From contig WHSU01000011.1 of assembly GCA_009379925.1 (NCBI GenBank), forward strand, positions 1-64,000: DNA of 64,000 bases, given 5' to 3'. Of the stretch, positions 27,965 through 37,976 are shown one piece after another. Position numbers and translations under genes: made by a program. This DNA is from Dehalococcoidia bacterium (GTDB lineage Bacteria > Chloroflexota > Dehalococcoidia > UBA2979). The first letter of the stretch is position 1; each line of letters opens with the position of its first letter. A model generated the notes under the pieces. That model saw only the letters and a program-made list of their open reading frames with translations. It had not been told where the DNA came from and made no database searches.

Positions 27965-28657
27965 TTACATCGCCCCTCGACGGCTGAGGACGGCCATGGG
28001 GGTCTTGAGGAGCAGCAGCAGGTCGAACCAGAGCGACCGGCGGGCGACGTAGTCCAGGTCCATCTGCATCCACTGCTCGAAGGTGACCTGACTGCGGCCC
28101 GAGATCTGCCAGATGCAGGTCAGGCCCGGCTTTACGCTCAGCCGCTCGGCCTGCCGCCCGGTGTACTCGTTCTCGACAATCGGGAGCGCTCGAGGCCCGA
28201 CCAGGGACATGTCCCCACGGACGATGTTCCAGAACTGCGGGATCTCATCGATGCTGAATTTTCGCAGGAAGCTGCCTACCGGCGTGAGGCGCGGGTCGTT
28301 CGGCAACTTGAAGGCCGGCCCGCCGGTGGTGTTGAGATGTACGACCTCGTCCCGGCGGCGCTCCGCGTCCGGCACCATGGTGCGGACCTTCCAGCAGATG
28401 AACTCCTGGCCCAGGTAGCCCATCCGGCGCTGCCCGAAGAAGATCGGTCGGCCGGATGTCACCAGGACAGCGGCCATCGCCGTGAGCAGGATCGGGAGCG
28501 AGAGCAGCAGCAGCACGCTGCCACCCAGCACGTCTAGCGCACGCTTCAGCGGCTCGTAGCCCGGGTGGGCAGGCGCCGCGGGACGGACATCGATAGCGCC
28601 CACACGCACAGTGTCGGCGGATGGTCCTCTTGTACGCAGTCCGGTACTAGTCGACAT
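27965..28657 (-). CDS. Undecaprenyl-phosphate sugar-1-phosphate transferase (WbaP/exopolysaccharide initiating type)
   Basis: KRALDVLGGSVLLLLSLPILL, ICWKVRTMVPDAE, LRKFSIDEIPQFWNIVRGDMSLVGPRALP, KPGLTCIWQISGRS. Confidence 0.93.
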   Translation of the reverse strand: MSTSTGLRTRGPSADTVRVGAIDVRPAAPAHPGYEPLKRALDVLGGSVLLLLSLPILLTAMAAVLVTSGRPIFFGQRRMGYLGQEFICWKVRTMVPDAERRRDEVVHLNTTGGPAFKLPNDPRLTPVGSFLRKFSIDEIPQFWNIVRGDMSLVGPRALPIVENEYTGRQAERLSVKPGLTCIWQISGRSQVTFEQWMQMDLDYVARRSLWFDLLLLLKTPMAVLSRRGAM

Positions 28658-29873
28658 GGCAGACCGGCCGGGCCAGGCCATCGAGCACGGTGCAGCCGGG
28701 ATGGAGGCGGACGCCACGGGTCGTACCCGGGTGTACTTCGATGATCACGTCGTGGTCTTCGCCCGCGGTCTCCAGGCTATCGAGGTACTCGACCGTGTCT
28801 CCGAGCACCGCTCGCGCGTTTGCGGTGGCCAGCGGGTCATAGACCGACACCGACAGCCGCTCGCCCATCAGCGCCTGGACGAGGCGAATGGACTGCGACG
28901 AACGGATCGAGTCGGACTCGGGCTTGAAGGCCAGACCGACTACGCAGACCCGCCGCGTCTCTCGACCGTCCAGGAGGCCCAGCGTGCGGCCCACGACGCG
29001 CTCGATGGCCGCGCCGTTGGTGTTCGCTGCGCCGTCGAACAGCGCAGAGGGGACCCCGAAGGCGCGCGAGGTGGCGCGCAGGGCGTTCAGGTCCTTCGGT
29101 AGGCAGCTCCCGCCGAAGCCCAGGCCGGGCGAGAGGTAGTCCATGCCGATGCGCGGGTCGGCGCCCACACCGGCGAGTACGGACTTCACGTCCGCACCGG
29201 CCGAGTCCGCCAGGTAGGCAATCTCGTTCGCCATGGAGACGCGCACCGCCAGCGAGGCGTTGACCGCGAGCTTGATCAGTTCGGCGGTGGCCGCGTCCGT
29301 CCGGATGAGCGGGGCGTCCGAAAAGGCGTACAGGCTGCAGAGCATGTCCAGCGCTTCGGCGTCGCAGCCGCCGACCACGCGGCGGGATGGGAAGTCGAAG
29401 TCGAGCAGCGCGGTGCCTTCGCGCAGGAACTCTGGGTTCACCATCACGGTAGCGGGGCGTTCGTGAGCGCGCAGGCGCTCCTCGATCATGCGGGCCGTGC
29501 CGGGGTTGACCGTGCTGCGGATGACCACGCGCAGGTAGCCCTCGACGCTGCGGGCCAGGTCGTCGACTGCTGCCACGATCCGCGAGGAGTCCAGGTCGCC
29601 CGCTTCCGTCGGCGATGTGTCCACGCAGACGAAGGCCAGGTCGGCGGGTCCGAAGCTGTCCGGGTAACCGCCGTGCACGGTGAGCGCACCGCTGGCGACG
29701 GTGCGCGTCAGTTCCTCCGCCAGGGAGGGCTCGACGAACGGCAATGCGCCTTCACGGAGGCGCTGTGCCCGCTCCGGGTCGATGTCAACCACCTGGACCT
29801 GGTGGCCATGACGTGCAAACCCGACAGCGGTGGCCAGGCCGACGTAGCCACCCCCCGCGACGACCAGATTCAT
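28647..29873 (-). CDS. UDP-glucose/GDP-mannose dehydrogenase family (UDP-glucose 6-dehydrogenase-like)
   Basis: MNLVVAGGGYVGLATAVGFARHGHQVQVVDID; GFGGSCLPKDLNAL catalytic Cys; internal start chosen. Confidence 0.88.
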   Translation of the reverse strand: MNLVVAGGGYVGLATAVGFARHGHQVQVVDIDPERAQRLREGALPFVEPSLAEELTRTVASGALTVHGGYPDSFGPADLAFVCVDTSPTEAGDLDSSRIVAAVDDLARSVEGYLRVVIRSTVNPGTARMIEERLRAHERPATVMVNPEFLREGTALLDFDFPSRRVVGGCDAEALDMLCSLYAFSDAPLIRTDAATAELIKLAVNASLAVRVSMANEIAYLADSAGADVKSVLAGVGADPRIGMDYLSPGLGFGGSCLPKDLNALRATSRAFGVPSALFDGAANTNGAAIERVVGRTLGLLDGRETRRVCVVGLAFKPESDSIRSSQSIRLVQALMGERLSVSVYDPLATANARAVLGDTVEYLDSLETAGEDHDVIIEVHPGTTRGVRLHPGCTVLDGLARPVCHVD

Positions 29874-30307
29874 GCCGTACTCACCCTTACCTGCACTGAC
29901 GCGGTTGGGTCCCCGGAGAACCCGTCCCGGTGTCCGTCTGATGACGCAGCCGCGTTCGCGTCGGGAGGGCAAGCACCAACAGTTCGCCGAACTGTCGGCG
30001 ACCCCGCCAGCGCGAAGTATAAATGGCTCTACGCAGCCGTCCACTCGCTTGATCGATACCGACCGGTTCTGTCCCGGCATTGATAGGTATACGCGGAAGG
30101 CGGTTAACGGAGCGTATAGACGACGTAAGACGGGAACCGTCGCCCGCGAATCCGCTCCAGCCTCCGTGGTCAGCCCTCCCGGCCCGACTCTCCTGCCGCG
30201 ACCTCGGTGAGCGCCTACGGCTCCACGACTCAGGCGGGTAGGAGACCGCATGCTGTCGCCTGAACCAATCGAACCCGCGAGTTCCCAGCACGGGAAGACC
30301 CGGCGCC

Positions 30308-31442
30308 GTGAAGATCCTGGTAGACGCCACGGCCGTTCGCGAGGGCAGCGGCGGTATGACCACATACCTGCGGGGATTGCTGGAGGGCTGGGAGTCGCTC
30401 GATACCGGCGACATGTTCCACATACTGGGCATGGGGGACCTCCCGGCCATCGAGTCCATGACCGGCGTCGTCGAGAGGCTGGCTGGCCGGGGACAAGTCG
30501 CCCGCGTGTGGGCCCAGCAGTCTCGCGTGCCTCGACTGGCGCGCTGACTGCAGGCGGATGCCATCCTGGCTACGGATCGCAGCATGCCGCTGTGGCCGAA
30601 CCGGCCTGCCGTGGTGGCGACGGTCCACGACCTGCGCCACCTGCGCCAGCCGGCCGAGTTCGCGAAGCCGCGCCGCGTATACCGCGGCGTCATGTGGGGC
30701 CAGGGGCTTCGCCGGGCTGACGCGCTAGTAGCCAACAGTCACTCCACGGCTGAACACGTCCTCGGGGTGCGCCCGAGCGCGGACGGGCGACTCCACACGA
30801 TTCACTTCGGGTGTGACCACGTCCTGCGGTGGCCTCAAGCTGATCCAACGGACGCGCACGCAATTGCGTTCGCCGACTGGACGAACAAGCGGCCTGACCT
30901 GGCAGTCGCGGCCTGGGGCGTCCTGCGGAGGGAGTGGAGCGGGTTCGCCTGCGCGCTCGACATCGTGGGGGCACCCCGAGCCGACCGGTCGGCCCTCAGA
31001 CAACCCGCCGCGGAGGCGGGCGTGGGCGACTTGGTCCGCGTGCACGGCTACCTGACCGAGGATGTCCACCAGGCGCTGTTCGGGCCCGCGCGCCTCGTGG
31101 TAAGCCCGTCCACGCTGGAGGGCTTCGGCTTTCCGGTCCTGGAGGGGATGCGGCTGGGTATCCCGGCGGTGTGCGTCCGTGGCGCCGGGCTGGAGGAGGC
31201 CGGCGGTCGCTGGGCGTTCCATGCCGACGGCTGGACTCCGCATGCCTTCGCCGACGCCGGCGGCCGCGCGTTGTTCGACCCGGACCGGCGATCGCGGTCC
31301 ATCGAGGGCGGGCGGAAGCACTCCGCCCGCTTTCACGTGACGCCGCACGGCCGAGCAGCTGCGTGCGGTCGTCGAGGCGGCGGTGAACGCCCGCGGTGCG
31401 ACTGTACGGCGGGCCAGGAGGACGCGGATGCGCGCTGGTTGA
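30308..31442 (+). pseudogene. Degraded glycosyltransferase family 4 gene (in-frame TGA plus 3' frameshift)
   Basis: N-term GTG-start MKILVDATAVREGSGGMTTYLRGLL..., TGA at 30545-30547, same-frame continuation LQADAILATDRSMPLWPNRPAVVATVHDLRHL...FGFPVLEGMRLGIPAVC; dropping one C near 31346 restores FHVTPTAEQLRAVVEAAVNA. Confidence 0.75.
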
Positions 31443-31513
31443 CCGGCCTGACGCCGATGCCGATGATCAAGCAGCGGCGTTCCTGATCGCCGTCGGTCCA
31501 CTACGGGGGCGCC

Positions 31514-32728
31514 GTGCGAGTCCTGTCGGTCCACAACTACTACCGCGAGTCAGGCGGCGAGGATGCCGTGTTTCACGCGGAGGCGGATCTCCTCGAGGCC
31601 CACGGGGTCGAGGTGCGGCGCGTCGAGTTCTCCAACCGCTCGATCGAGGGTTCGTCGCCGCTGCGGATGCTCGGGCTGGCGGCATCGACGGTCTGGTCAC
31701 GCAGCGCCGCGGAGCGGGTAGGCAACGAGATCCGCGCCTTTCAGCCTGATGTCGCTCACTTCCACAACACGCTGCCACTGGTCTCGCCCTCGGCGTACCG
31801 CGCCTGTCGAGCTCGCGGCGTGCCGGTCGTGCAGACCTTGCACAACTACCGACTGATCTGTCCGGCGGGGGTCCTGTACCGCGACGAGAGTCCCTGCCAC
31901 GACTGCGTCGGACACACACCGCTCGCCGCGGTCCGGCACGCCTGCTACCGGGACTCGCGGGCGCAGAGTGCCGTGGTCGCCGGCATGCTTACCGTCCATC
32001 GCGTGCGCCGCAGCTGGGCGCGCGACGTAGACCTCTTCGTCGCACCCTCCGAGGCATTGAAGCGGGAAGTCGTGGCAGGCGGAATCGCCGGACTCGAAGC
32101 CGAGCGCATCGTGGTGAAGCCGCACTTCCTGTCGCCCGACCCCGGTGTGAGCGCGCAGCCTCGAGCCGGCGTGTTCTTCGCCGGACGCCTCGTCCCCAGC
32201 AAGGGTGTCGATACGCTGCTACGCGCCTGGCTGCATGAGGACATACCACTCACGCTTCGCATCGCAGGTGACGGCGAACTCTGCGAATCCGTCGAGGTCG
32301 CGGCGCAGCTCAGCCCCCGCATCGAGTACCTCGGCCGACTCCGTCACGACGAGGTGCTGGCCGAGATGGCGCGATCGATGGCCGTCGTGTTTCCCTCGAC
32401 CTGGGAAGAGCCCTTCGGGCTCGTCATGATCGAAGCGCTCGCGTCCGGCACGCCGGTGATCGCCTCGCGCGCAGGCGCGTTCTCCGAAATCGCGCGAGAC
32501 GGTGTGGACGGCCTGCTGTTCGAGCCGGGAGATGCCGCCGGCCTCGCGGCGCAGGTCCGCCGCCTCTGCACGGAACCGGCATTGGCGCGCACGCTGGGAG
32601 CGCACGCGCGACGGTCGTTCGAGGCGAGGTACACGGCGGAGCAGAACTTCCCGCAGTTGCTCGGCATCTACGAGCGTGTCATGGGACCCGCGAGAGCATC
32701 TCGCACTCAGTACTCGGTTTCGGAATAG
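31514..32728 (+). CDS. Glycosyltransferase family 4
   Basis: MRVLSVHNYYRESGGEDAVFHAEADLL; VFFAGRLVPSKGVDTLLRAW; VVFPSTWEEPFGLVMIEALASGTPVIAS. Confidence 0.9.
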   Translation: MRVLSVHNYYRESGGEDAVFHAEADLLEAHGVEVRRVEFSNRSIEGSSPLRMLGLAASTVWSRSAAERVGNEIRAFQPDVAHFHNTLPLVSPSAYRACRARGVPVVQTLHNYRLICPAGVLYRDESPCHDCVGHTPLAAVRHACYRDSRAQSAVVAGMLTVHRVRRSWARDVDLFVAPSEALKREVVAGGIAGLEAERIVVKPHFLSPDPGVSAQPRAGVFFAGRLVPSKGVDTLLRAWLHEDIPLTLRIAGDGELCESVEVAAQLSPRIEYLGRLRHDEVLAEMARSMAVVFPSTWEEPFGLVMIEALASGTPVIASRAGAFSEIARDGVDGLLFEPGDAAGLAAQVRRLCTEPALARTLGAHARRSFEARYTAEQNFPQLLGIYERVMGPARASRTQYSVSE

Positions 32729-32815
32729 CCACACGGAAAATGGTGACGCCCCCTGGACTCCCTGGATCGGGGTCGGCGCGAACAGCCGTCCCACGAGAAA
32801 TACACGCTGCGCGGC

Positions 32816-33583
32816 GTGGCCGTGAACGCCACGACGTTCGACGGTGCCCTCGAGCGGCTGCTCCGGGCACCGGCCGACGGGAGCCATCTGCGCGCCCACT
32901 TCTGCTCGGTGCACACGCTCATCGAGGCCACGGACAACCCGGAGCTGCGCGCCGCGCTGAACGACGCGGAGTTGATCGCGCCGGACGGCATGCCGCTGGT
33001 CTGGGGCGGCCGGTTGCAGGGCTACCAGGTGGGACGCGTCTGCGGACCGGACCTCATGCTCGCACTGCTCGAACGCTCCGTGGCGACCGGCGGGCGGCAC
33101 TACTTCTACGGCGGCGCGGAGGGCGTCCCGGAGCAGCTGGCCGGACGCCTGCAGCAACGGTTCCCGGGCCTGGTGGTGGCCGGCGGCTACTCGCCGCCAT
33201 TCCGCGCGCTGACGCCAGAGGAAGATGAGGCCGTCGTGCAGCACATCAACGAGGCGCGGCCCGACTACGTGTGGGTCGGCCTGGGGAGCCCGAAGCAGGA
33301 CCTGTGGGTCGCCTCGCACTTCGGCCGGCTGGACGCCAGCGTCCTGCTGGCGGTGGGCGCGGCGTTCGACTTCCACACGGACCGCGTGAAGCGCGCGCCG
33401 CTGTGGATGCAGCGCGTCGGGCTCGAGTGGTTCTTTCGGCTCTCCACCGAACCAAGACGCCTCTGGAAGCGTTACACGATCATCAACGCGCGCTTCGTCG
33501 CCCTGGTGGCGGCCGATGTCGTGCGGGGGGTGGCCGGACGGATCCGGGGTCCACGCGGGGCGGATCAGCGTCCCGGTCGATGA
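32816..33583 (+). CDS. WecG/TagA/CpsF family glycosyltransferase
   Basis: IAPDGMPLVWGGRLQG, YFYGGAEGVPEQLAGRLQQRFPGLVVAGGYSPPF, VWVGLGSPKQDLWV, VGAAFDFHTDRVKRAP. Confidence 0.9.
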   Translation: MAVNATTFDGALERLLRAPADGSHLRAHFCSVHTLIEATDNPELRAALNDAELIAPDGMPLVWGGRLQGYQVGRVCGPDLMLALLERSVATGGRHYFYGGAEGVPEQLAGRLQQRFPGLVVAGGYSPPFRALTPEEDEAVVQHINEARPDYVWVGLGSPKQDLWVASHFGRLDASVLLAVGAAFDFHTDRVKRAPLWMQRVGLEWFFRLSTEPRRLWKRYTIINARFVALVAADVVRGVAGRIRGPRGADQRPGR

Positions 33584-33729
33584 CTCTTACCCGTTCTTGT
33601 CGGAATCGCAAGACGGCCGATGGCCGCGCTGCCGCATAATCGAGTGAGGCCTGTTGCAGGGCTGCGGGACGCCGGACGGGACTCCCCACACGCGTCGGCC
33701 AAGTCGCCCACGGAAGTTTGGAGTGAGAC

Positions 33730-34737
33730 GTGAGCAATGAGCTGGTAGTGGTCGCGGGGGCCGGGGGCTTCATTGGCGGGCACCTGATCGCAGACCTGCG
33801 GCGCGACGGCTATACGAACCTCCGCGCCGTCGACATCAAGCCGCTGGACGACTGGTACCAGACCTTCGATGACGTCGAGAACCTGCAACTCGACCTGTCC
33901 CGGCTGGAGAACGGCCAGCGCGCCAGCGAAGGCGCCGCCGAGGTCTATCAGCTGGCCGCGGACATGGGCGGCATGGGGTTCATCGAGACCAACCGTGCGC
34001 TCTGCATGCTCTCCGTGCTCACCAGCACCCACATGCTCGTGGCCGCGCGCGACCAGGGGGTCGGGCGCTTCTTCTACTCCTCCTCTGCCTGCGTCTACAA
34101 CGAGGAGAAGCAGCGCGACGAAGAAGTCATCCCGCTGCGCGAAGAGGACGCCTACCCGGCCATGCCGGAGGACGGCTACGGCTGGGAAAAGCTGTTCACA
34201 GAGCGCATGGCGCGCCATTTCCGCGAGGACTTCGGGCTCACGACGCGCGTCGCCCGCTACCACAACGTCTACGGCCCTCTGGGCACATGGGAGGGTGGGC
34301 GCGAGAAGGCGCCGGCCGCCATCTGCCGCAAGGTCATCGAGGCCAAGCTGACCGGCAATCGCGAGATCGAGATCTGGGGCGACGGCAAGCAGACCCGTAG
34401 CTTCATGTACATCGACGACTGCCTGCAGGGGACGCGGGCGATCCTGGCCAGCGATCACGTCCTGGAGCCCGTCAACCTGGGCTCCAGCGAGTTGGTGACC
34501 ATCAACCAGCTCGTCGACATCGTGGAAGAGATCGCCGGGATCACGCTGGAGCGCCGCTACAAGCTGGACGCACCGAAGGGCGTGAACGGCCGCAACAGCG
34601 ACAACACGAAAATCGTCGAATACCTCGGCTGGGAGCCCAGCATCCGGCTGCGCGACGGCATGGAGCGCACCTACCGCTGGATCGAGCAGGAGTACGTGAC
34701 GAAGTATGGGGCGCCCGTCGTGGCGTCGTCCACCTAA
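33730..34737 (+). CDS. NAD-dependent epimerase, GDP-mannose 3,5-epimerase-like
   Basis: VVVAGAGGFIGGHLIADL; QLAADMGGMGFIETNRA; RYHNVYGPLGTWEGGREKAPAAICRKV. Confidence 0.82.
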   Translation: MSNELVVVAGAGGFIGGHLIADLRRDGYTNLRAVDIKPLDDWYQTFDDVENLQLDLSRLENGQRASEGAAEVYQLAADMGGMGFIETNRALCMLSVLTSTHMLVAARDQGVGRFFYSSSACVYNEEKQRDEEVIPLREEDAYPAMPEDGYGWEKLFTERMARHFREDFGLTTRVARYHNVYGPLGTWEGGREKAPAAICRKVIEAKLTGNREIEIWGDGKQTRSFMYIDDCLQGTRAILASDHVLEPVNLGSSELVTINQLVDIVEEIAGITLERRYKLDAPKGVNGRNSDNTKIVEYLGWEPSIRLRDGMERTYRWIEQEYVTKYGAPVVASST

Positions 34738-34852
34738 ACAACCGAGCGGTGTCGCGCGTTTGAGATATGCCGCGATTGTGTGGCGATCTGGGCTCTGGCA
34801 CACTGATCAAGGGCATTCGCCGACCCGCGCGGGGTAGTAGGGAACGCTCCCG

Positions 34853-36241
34853 GTGGAATTTCCACAATACGTAGCGATGTTGCGCCGCTGGTGGTGGCTG
34901 GTCGTCGCGAGCATCGTGATAGGTGGCGGCCTCGCCTACTGGCTGAGTTCCCAGGGCCCGGCTACGTACCGGTCGACGACTACGCTGCTGGTCCAGCAGC
35001 AGCAGACACCGGGCGTCTTCCAGCCCGCCGACTTCCAGACCAGCCAGCTGCTCGCCAACACGTTCGCGCGCCTCATCACGTTGCGCCCGGTGCTCGAAGA
35101 AGCGATCGAGGCGGGTCGACTGGACCTCAGCCCGCAGCAGCTCGAGCGGCGTCTCGAGGTGACGCCGGAACTGGACTCGACGTTGCTCGAGATCACCGCA
35201 TCGGCAAGCAACGCGGAGGGCGCCGCGCACATCGCGAACACGGTCGCGCAGACCTTCGTGAACTCCACGCAGCCCGTGCTGCAGATATCGACCGGCACGG
35301 TGTCCGTCGTCGAGCCGGCTCTGGTCCCGGGCGCACCGGAGGCAAGCCCGGTCATGCTCAACACGATCCTGGGGGCCGTCCTGGCGGCCATCGGCGGTGT
35401 CGCGCTCATCCTCATCTTCGAGAGCCTCGACAGCCGGCTGCGGCGCGCGGGCGACGTGGCGACGCTGGTCGGACTTCCGGCACTCGGACGCGTCCACCGC
35501 TTTCGAGGCGACCGCCACAACGGTGGCGGCGTCCTCGCGGATCCGCAGTCAGATGTCACTGAAGACTACCGCGCGCTGCGCACCACACTCTCGACGCGCC
35601 TTGGCCTGAGCCAGGGCTCGAAGGCGCTGCTGATCGCCAGTCCCGCCCCCGGCGACGGGAAGACGGCAACCACAGCCAACCTGGCCACTGTCTTCGGCCT
35701 GGCCGGCCGGCACGTCGTGATCGTGGACGCGGACCTGCGCGCCCCCGAAATGCACGATGTCTTCGGGCTGCGGAACGCCGCGGGCCTGACGACGTACCTC
35801 AACCGTCCGGACGTGGACGTGGAAGCCGTCGTCCAGCGCACCTCCCAGCCGAACGTGTGGGTGATCCCGGCCGGGCCAACGGTCCCCAACCCTTCCGAAC
35901 TCCTCGGCTCCGACCGCATGCACGAGTTGTTGGACGCCCTGCGCGAGCAGTACGACGTGGTGCTCCTGGACAGCACTCCGCTCCTCGCCGTGACCGACGC
36001 CACCGTGGTGGCGGCCATTACGGACGCGTCCGTGATGGTGGTCAGGCCCAGCAAGACGCGCCGCGAGGAACTCACCGCGGCCCTGGACGAACTCGACGAG
36101 GCGGGGCGGCCCGTGCTTGGAGTGGTCCTGAACCAGATCGGGCGCCAGGAAGCCGCGCGCCTGTACAGCCGCCCGAGCGGGACCGTCACGGACCGGCTCC
36201 CGGAGACCCTGCCTCAGCCGCGCGTGGGGCGAGAGATCTAG
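34853..36241 (+). CDS. Wzz/BY-kinase (polysaccharide biosynthesis tyrosine autokinase, CpsD/CapB-like)
   Basis: N-terminal Wzz-type domain with [23 protein letters not shown] Walker [20 protein letters not shown] Walker A', [10 protein letters not shown] Walker B. Confidence 0.9.
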   Translation: MEFPQYVAMLRRWWWLVVASIVIGGGLAYWLSSQGPATYRSTTTLLVQQQQTPGVFQPADFQTSQLLANTFARLITLRPVLEEAIEAGRLDLSPQQLERRLEVTPELDSTLLEITASASNAEGAAHIANTVAQTFVNSTQPVLQISTGTVSVVEPALVPGAPEASPVMLNTILGAVLAAIGGVALILIFESLDSRLRRAGDVATLVGLPALGRVHRFRGDRHNGGGVLADPQSDVTEDYRALRTTLSTRLGLSQGSKALLIASPAPGDGKTATTANLATVFGLAGRHVVIVDADLRAPEMHDVFGLRNAAGLTTYLNRPDVDVEAVVQRTSQPNVWVIPAGPTVPNPSELLGSDRMHELLDALREQYDVVLLDSTPLLAVTDATVVAAITDASVMVVRPSKTRREELTAALDELDEAGRPVLGVVLNQIGRQEAARLYSRPSGTVTDRLPETLPQPRVGREI

Positions 36242-36318
36242 TACAACATGGCGCCGGATGCGCCCCAGCCCGACCGTCTCGACAGCACTCGAGGCGGTGG
36301 CGGAGAGGCATCGAGAGA

Positions 36319-36885
36319 GTGCATCAGCCACAGACTGGCTTCGTGATCTGGTTCACCGGGCTCTCCGGCGCCGGGAAGTCCACGCTGTCCCACCGCGTGG
36401 GCGAGGAGCTTCAGCGCCGGCTCGCACACGTGGAGGTCCTGGACGGTGATGAGGTGCGCACCCACCTCTCGAAGGGCCTGGGCTTCACCCGCGAGGACCG
36501 CGACACGAACGTGCTCCGCATCGGTTTCGTCTCCAAGCTCCTCGCGCGTCACGGTGTGGCCGTGCTGGTCGCGGCGATCGCCCCGTACGCGGACACCCGC
36601 CAGCGGGTCCGTCAGGGCATCGAGCGCTTCGTCGAGGTGCATGTCGACTGTCCGCTGGAGGAACTGGAAGCGCGGGACGTCAAAGGGCTGTACGCACGGG
36701 CGCGACGCGGTGAGTTGGAACATTTCACCGGCATCTCCGACCCCTACGAGGCGCCGGCGTCTCCGGAGATTCGCGTCGACACCTCGCGCCATTCGCCGGA
36801 CGAGTCGGTCGCGATGATCCTGCGCTGGCTTGAGCAACACGAATGTATTCCGGCCGTGCGCGATGCCGCGCTGGCCGACCGATGA
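36319..36885 (+). CDS. cysC: Adenylylsulfate (APS) kinase
   Basis: [89 protein letters not shown] start inferred at 36319. Confidence 0.93.
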   Translation: MHQPQTGFVIWFTGLSGAGKSTLSHRVGEELQRRLAHVEVLDGDEVRTHLSKGLGFTREDRDTNVLRIGFVSKLLARHGVAVLVAAIAPYADTRQRVRQGIERFVEVHVDCPLEELEARDVKGLYARARRGELEHFTGISDPYEAPASPEIRVDTSRHSPDESVAMILRWLEQHECIPAVRDAALADR

Positions 36886-37976
36886 ACGCGGGTGGGAACG
36901 AGACTGCCATGACCGACCTCGATCAGATGGACACGTTTGACCGCCTGGACCCGACCGGCGTCCATCGACGTATCGCTGCCTTCACCGAGGACGCACGGGC
37001 GGCGTGGGCGCTTGGCCGCGCCTTCGAGCCACCCGCTTCCTTCCGCGCGCCCCGGCGTGTCGTCGTGCTGGGGATGGGCGGTTCCGCGATCGGCGCCGAC
37101 ATCGCGGGGACGCTCGCGCTGCGCCGGACCGCCGTCCCGCTGCAGGTCGTGCGCGGCTCCGCGGTGCCGCCCGTGGACGACGAGACGCTAGTGATCGCCT
37201 CGTCGCACTCGGGTGAGACGTGGGAGGTGCTCTCGGCGTTCGAAGCGGTGCTCGCCGGGCCCGGCATGCACATGGCGATCACGCAGGGCGGCCGCCTGGG
37301 CGAACTGTGCGAAGGGCACGGGGCGCCCGTCGCGCGTTACCGCTACGATGGCGAGCCGCGGGCGGCGCTCGCGTATGGGGTATTCCTGTTGCTCGGCGTG
37401 CTCGACCGGCTCGGCGTCGCCGTGGTGACCGAGGACGAGGTGGTCGCCGCGCTGGCTGAGGTCGACGAGCAGGGCGCGGACTGGGGGACGCAGTCTCCCG
37501 TCGCCGGGAACCTGGCGAAGCGCCTCGCGGGCTCGCTGGACGGGCGGCTACCCGTGATCGTGGGGGACGGCCCGCTGCAAGTCGCGGCGCTGCGTTGGCA
37601 GAACCAGTTGAACGAGAATGCCAAGCGCTGGGCGTTCCACGCGGCGCTGCCGGAACTGGCCCACAACCTGGTAGAGGCCTTCGGCCGGCCGTCAGCGGTC
37701 CCGTTCCGCCTGATCGTCCTGGAGAGTCCCTTCGGCGACGCACATTCGCGGCGCCGCAACGACGTGATCCTGGAGCAGCTGGCGCAGAGCCGGGTGGATG
37801 CGGAGCGCGTGCGGCTGGAGGCGCGGAGCGCGCTGGCTGCGCTGCTGGTCGCCTGCCACCTGGGTGACTGGACTTCGCTCTATGCGGCCTTACTGGACGG
37901 CGTGGACCCGTCGCCGGTGCCGGTCCTCACCCGCTTCAAAGAATCGCTGGCGTCTGTCATCGGCGGCGCGCGATGA
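36882..37976 (+). CDS. Bifunctional phosphoglucose/phosphomannose isomerase-like
   Basis: [41 protein letters not shown] overlap with cysC. Confidence 0.85.
   Translation: MNAGGNETAMTDLDQMDTFDRLDPTGVHRRIAAFTEDARAAWALGRAFEPPASFRAPRRVVVLGMGGSAIGADIAGTLALRRTAVPLQVVRGSAVPPVDDETLVIASSHSGETWEVLSAFEAVLAGPGMHMAITQGGRLGELCEGHGAPVARYRYDGEPRAALAYGVFLLLGVLDRLGVAVVTEDEVVAALAEVDEQGADWGTQSPVAGNLAKRLAGSLDGRLPVIVGDGPLQVAALRWQNQLNENAKRWAFHAALPELAHNLVEAFGRPSAVPFRLIVLESPFGDAHSRRRNDVILEQLAQSRVDAERVRLEARSALAALLVACHLGDWTSLYAALLDGVDPSPVPVLTRFKESLASVIGGAR

Noticed and set aside
30545-30547. TGA in the glycosyltransferase read as a selenocysteine codon
   Set aside because: Not at a plausible redox/active-site position, no SECIS-like hairpin evident, and a second frameshift downstream supports a pseudogene
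35857-36318. N-terminal extension of the APS kinase ORF
   Set aside because: Out-of-frame overlap with the 3' end of the BY-kinase gene; homology to APS kinase begins only at about [11 protein letters not shown] (36319)
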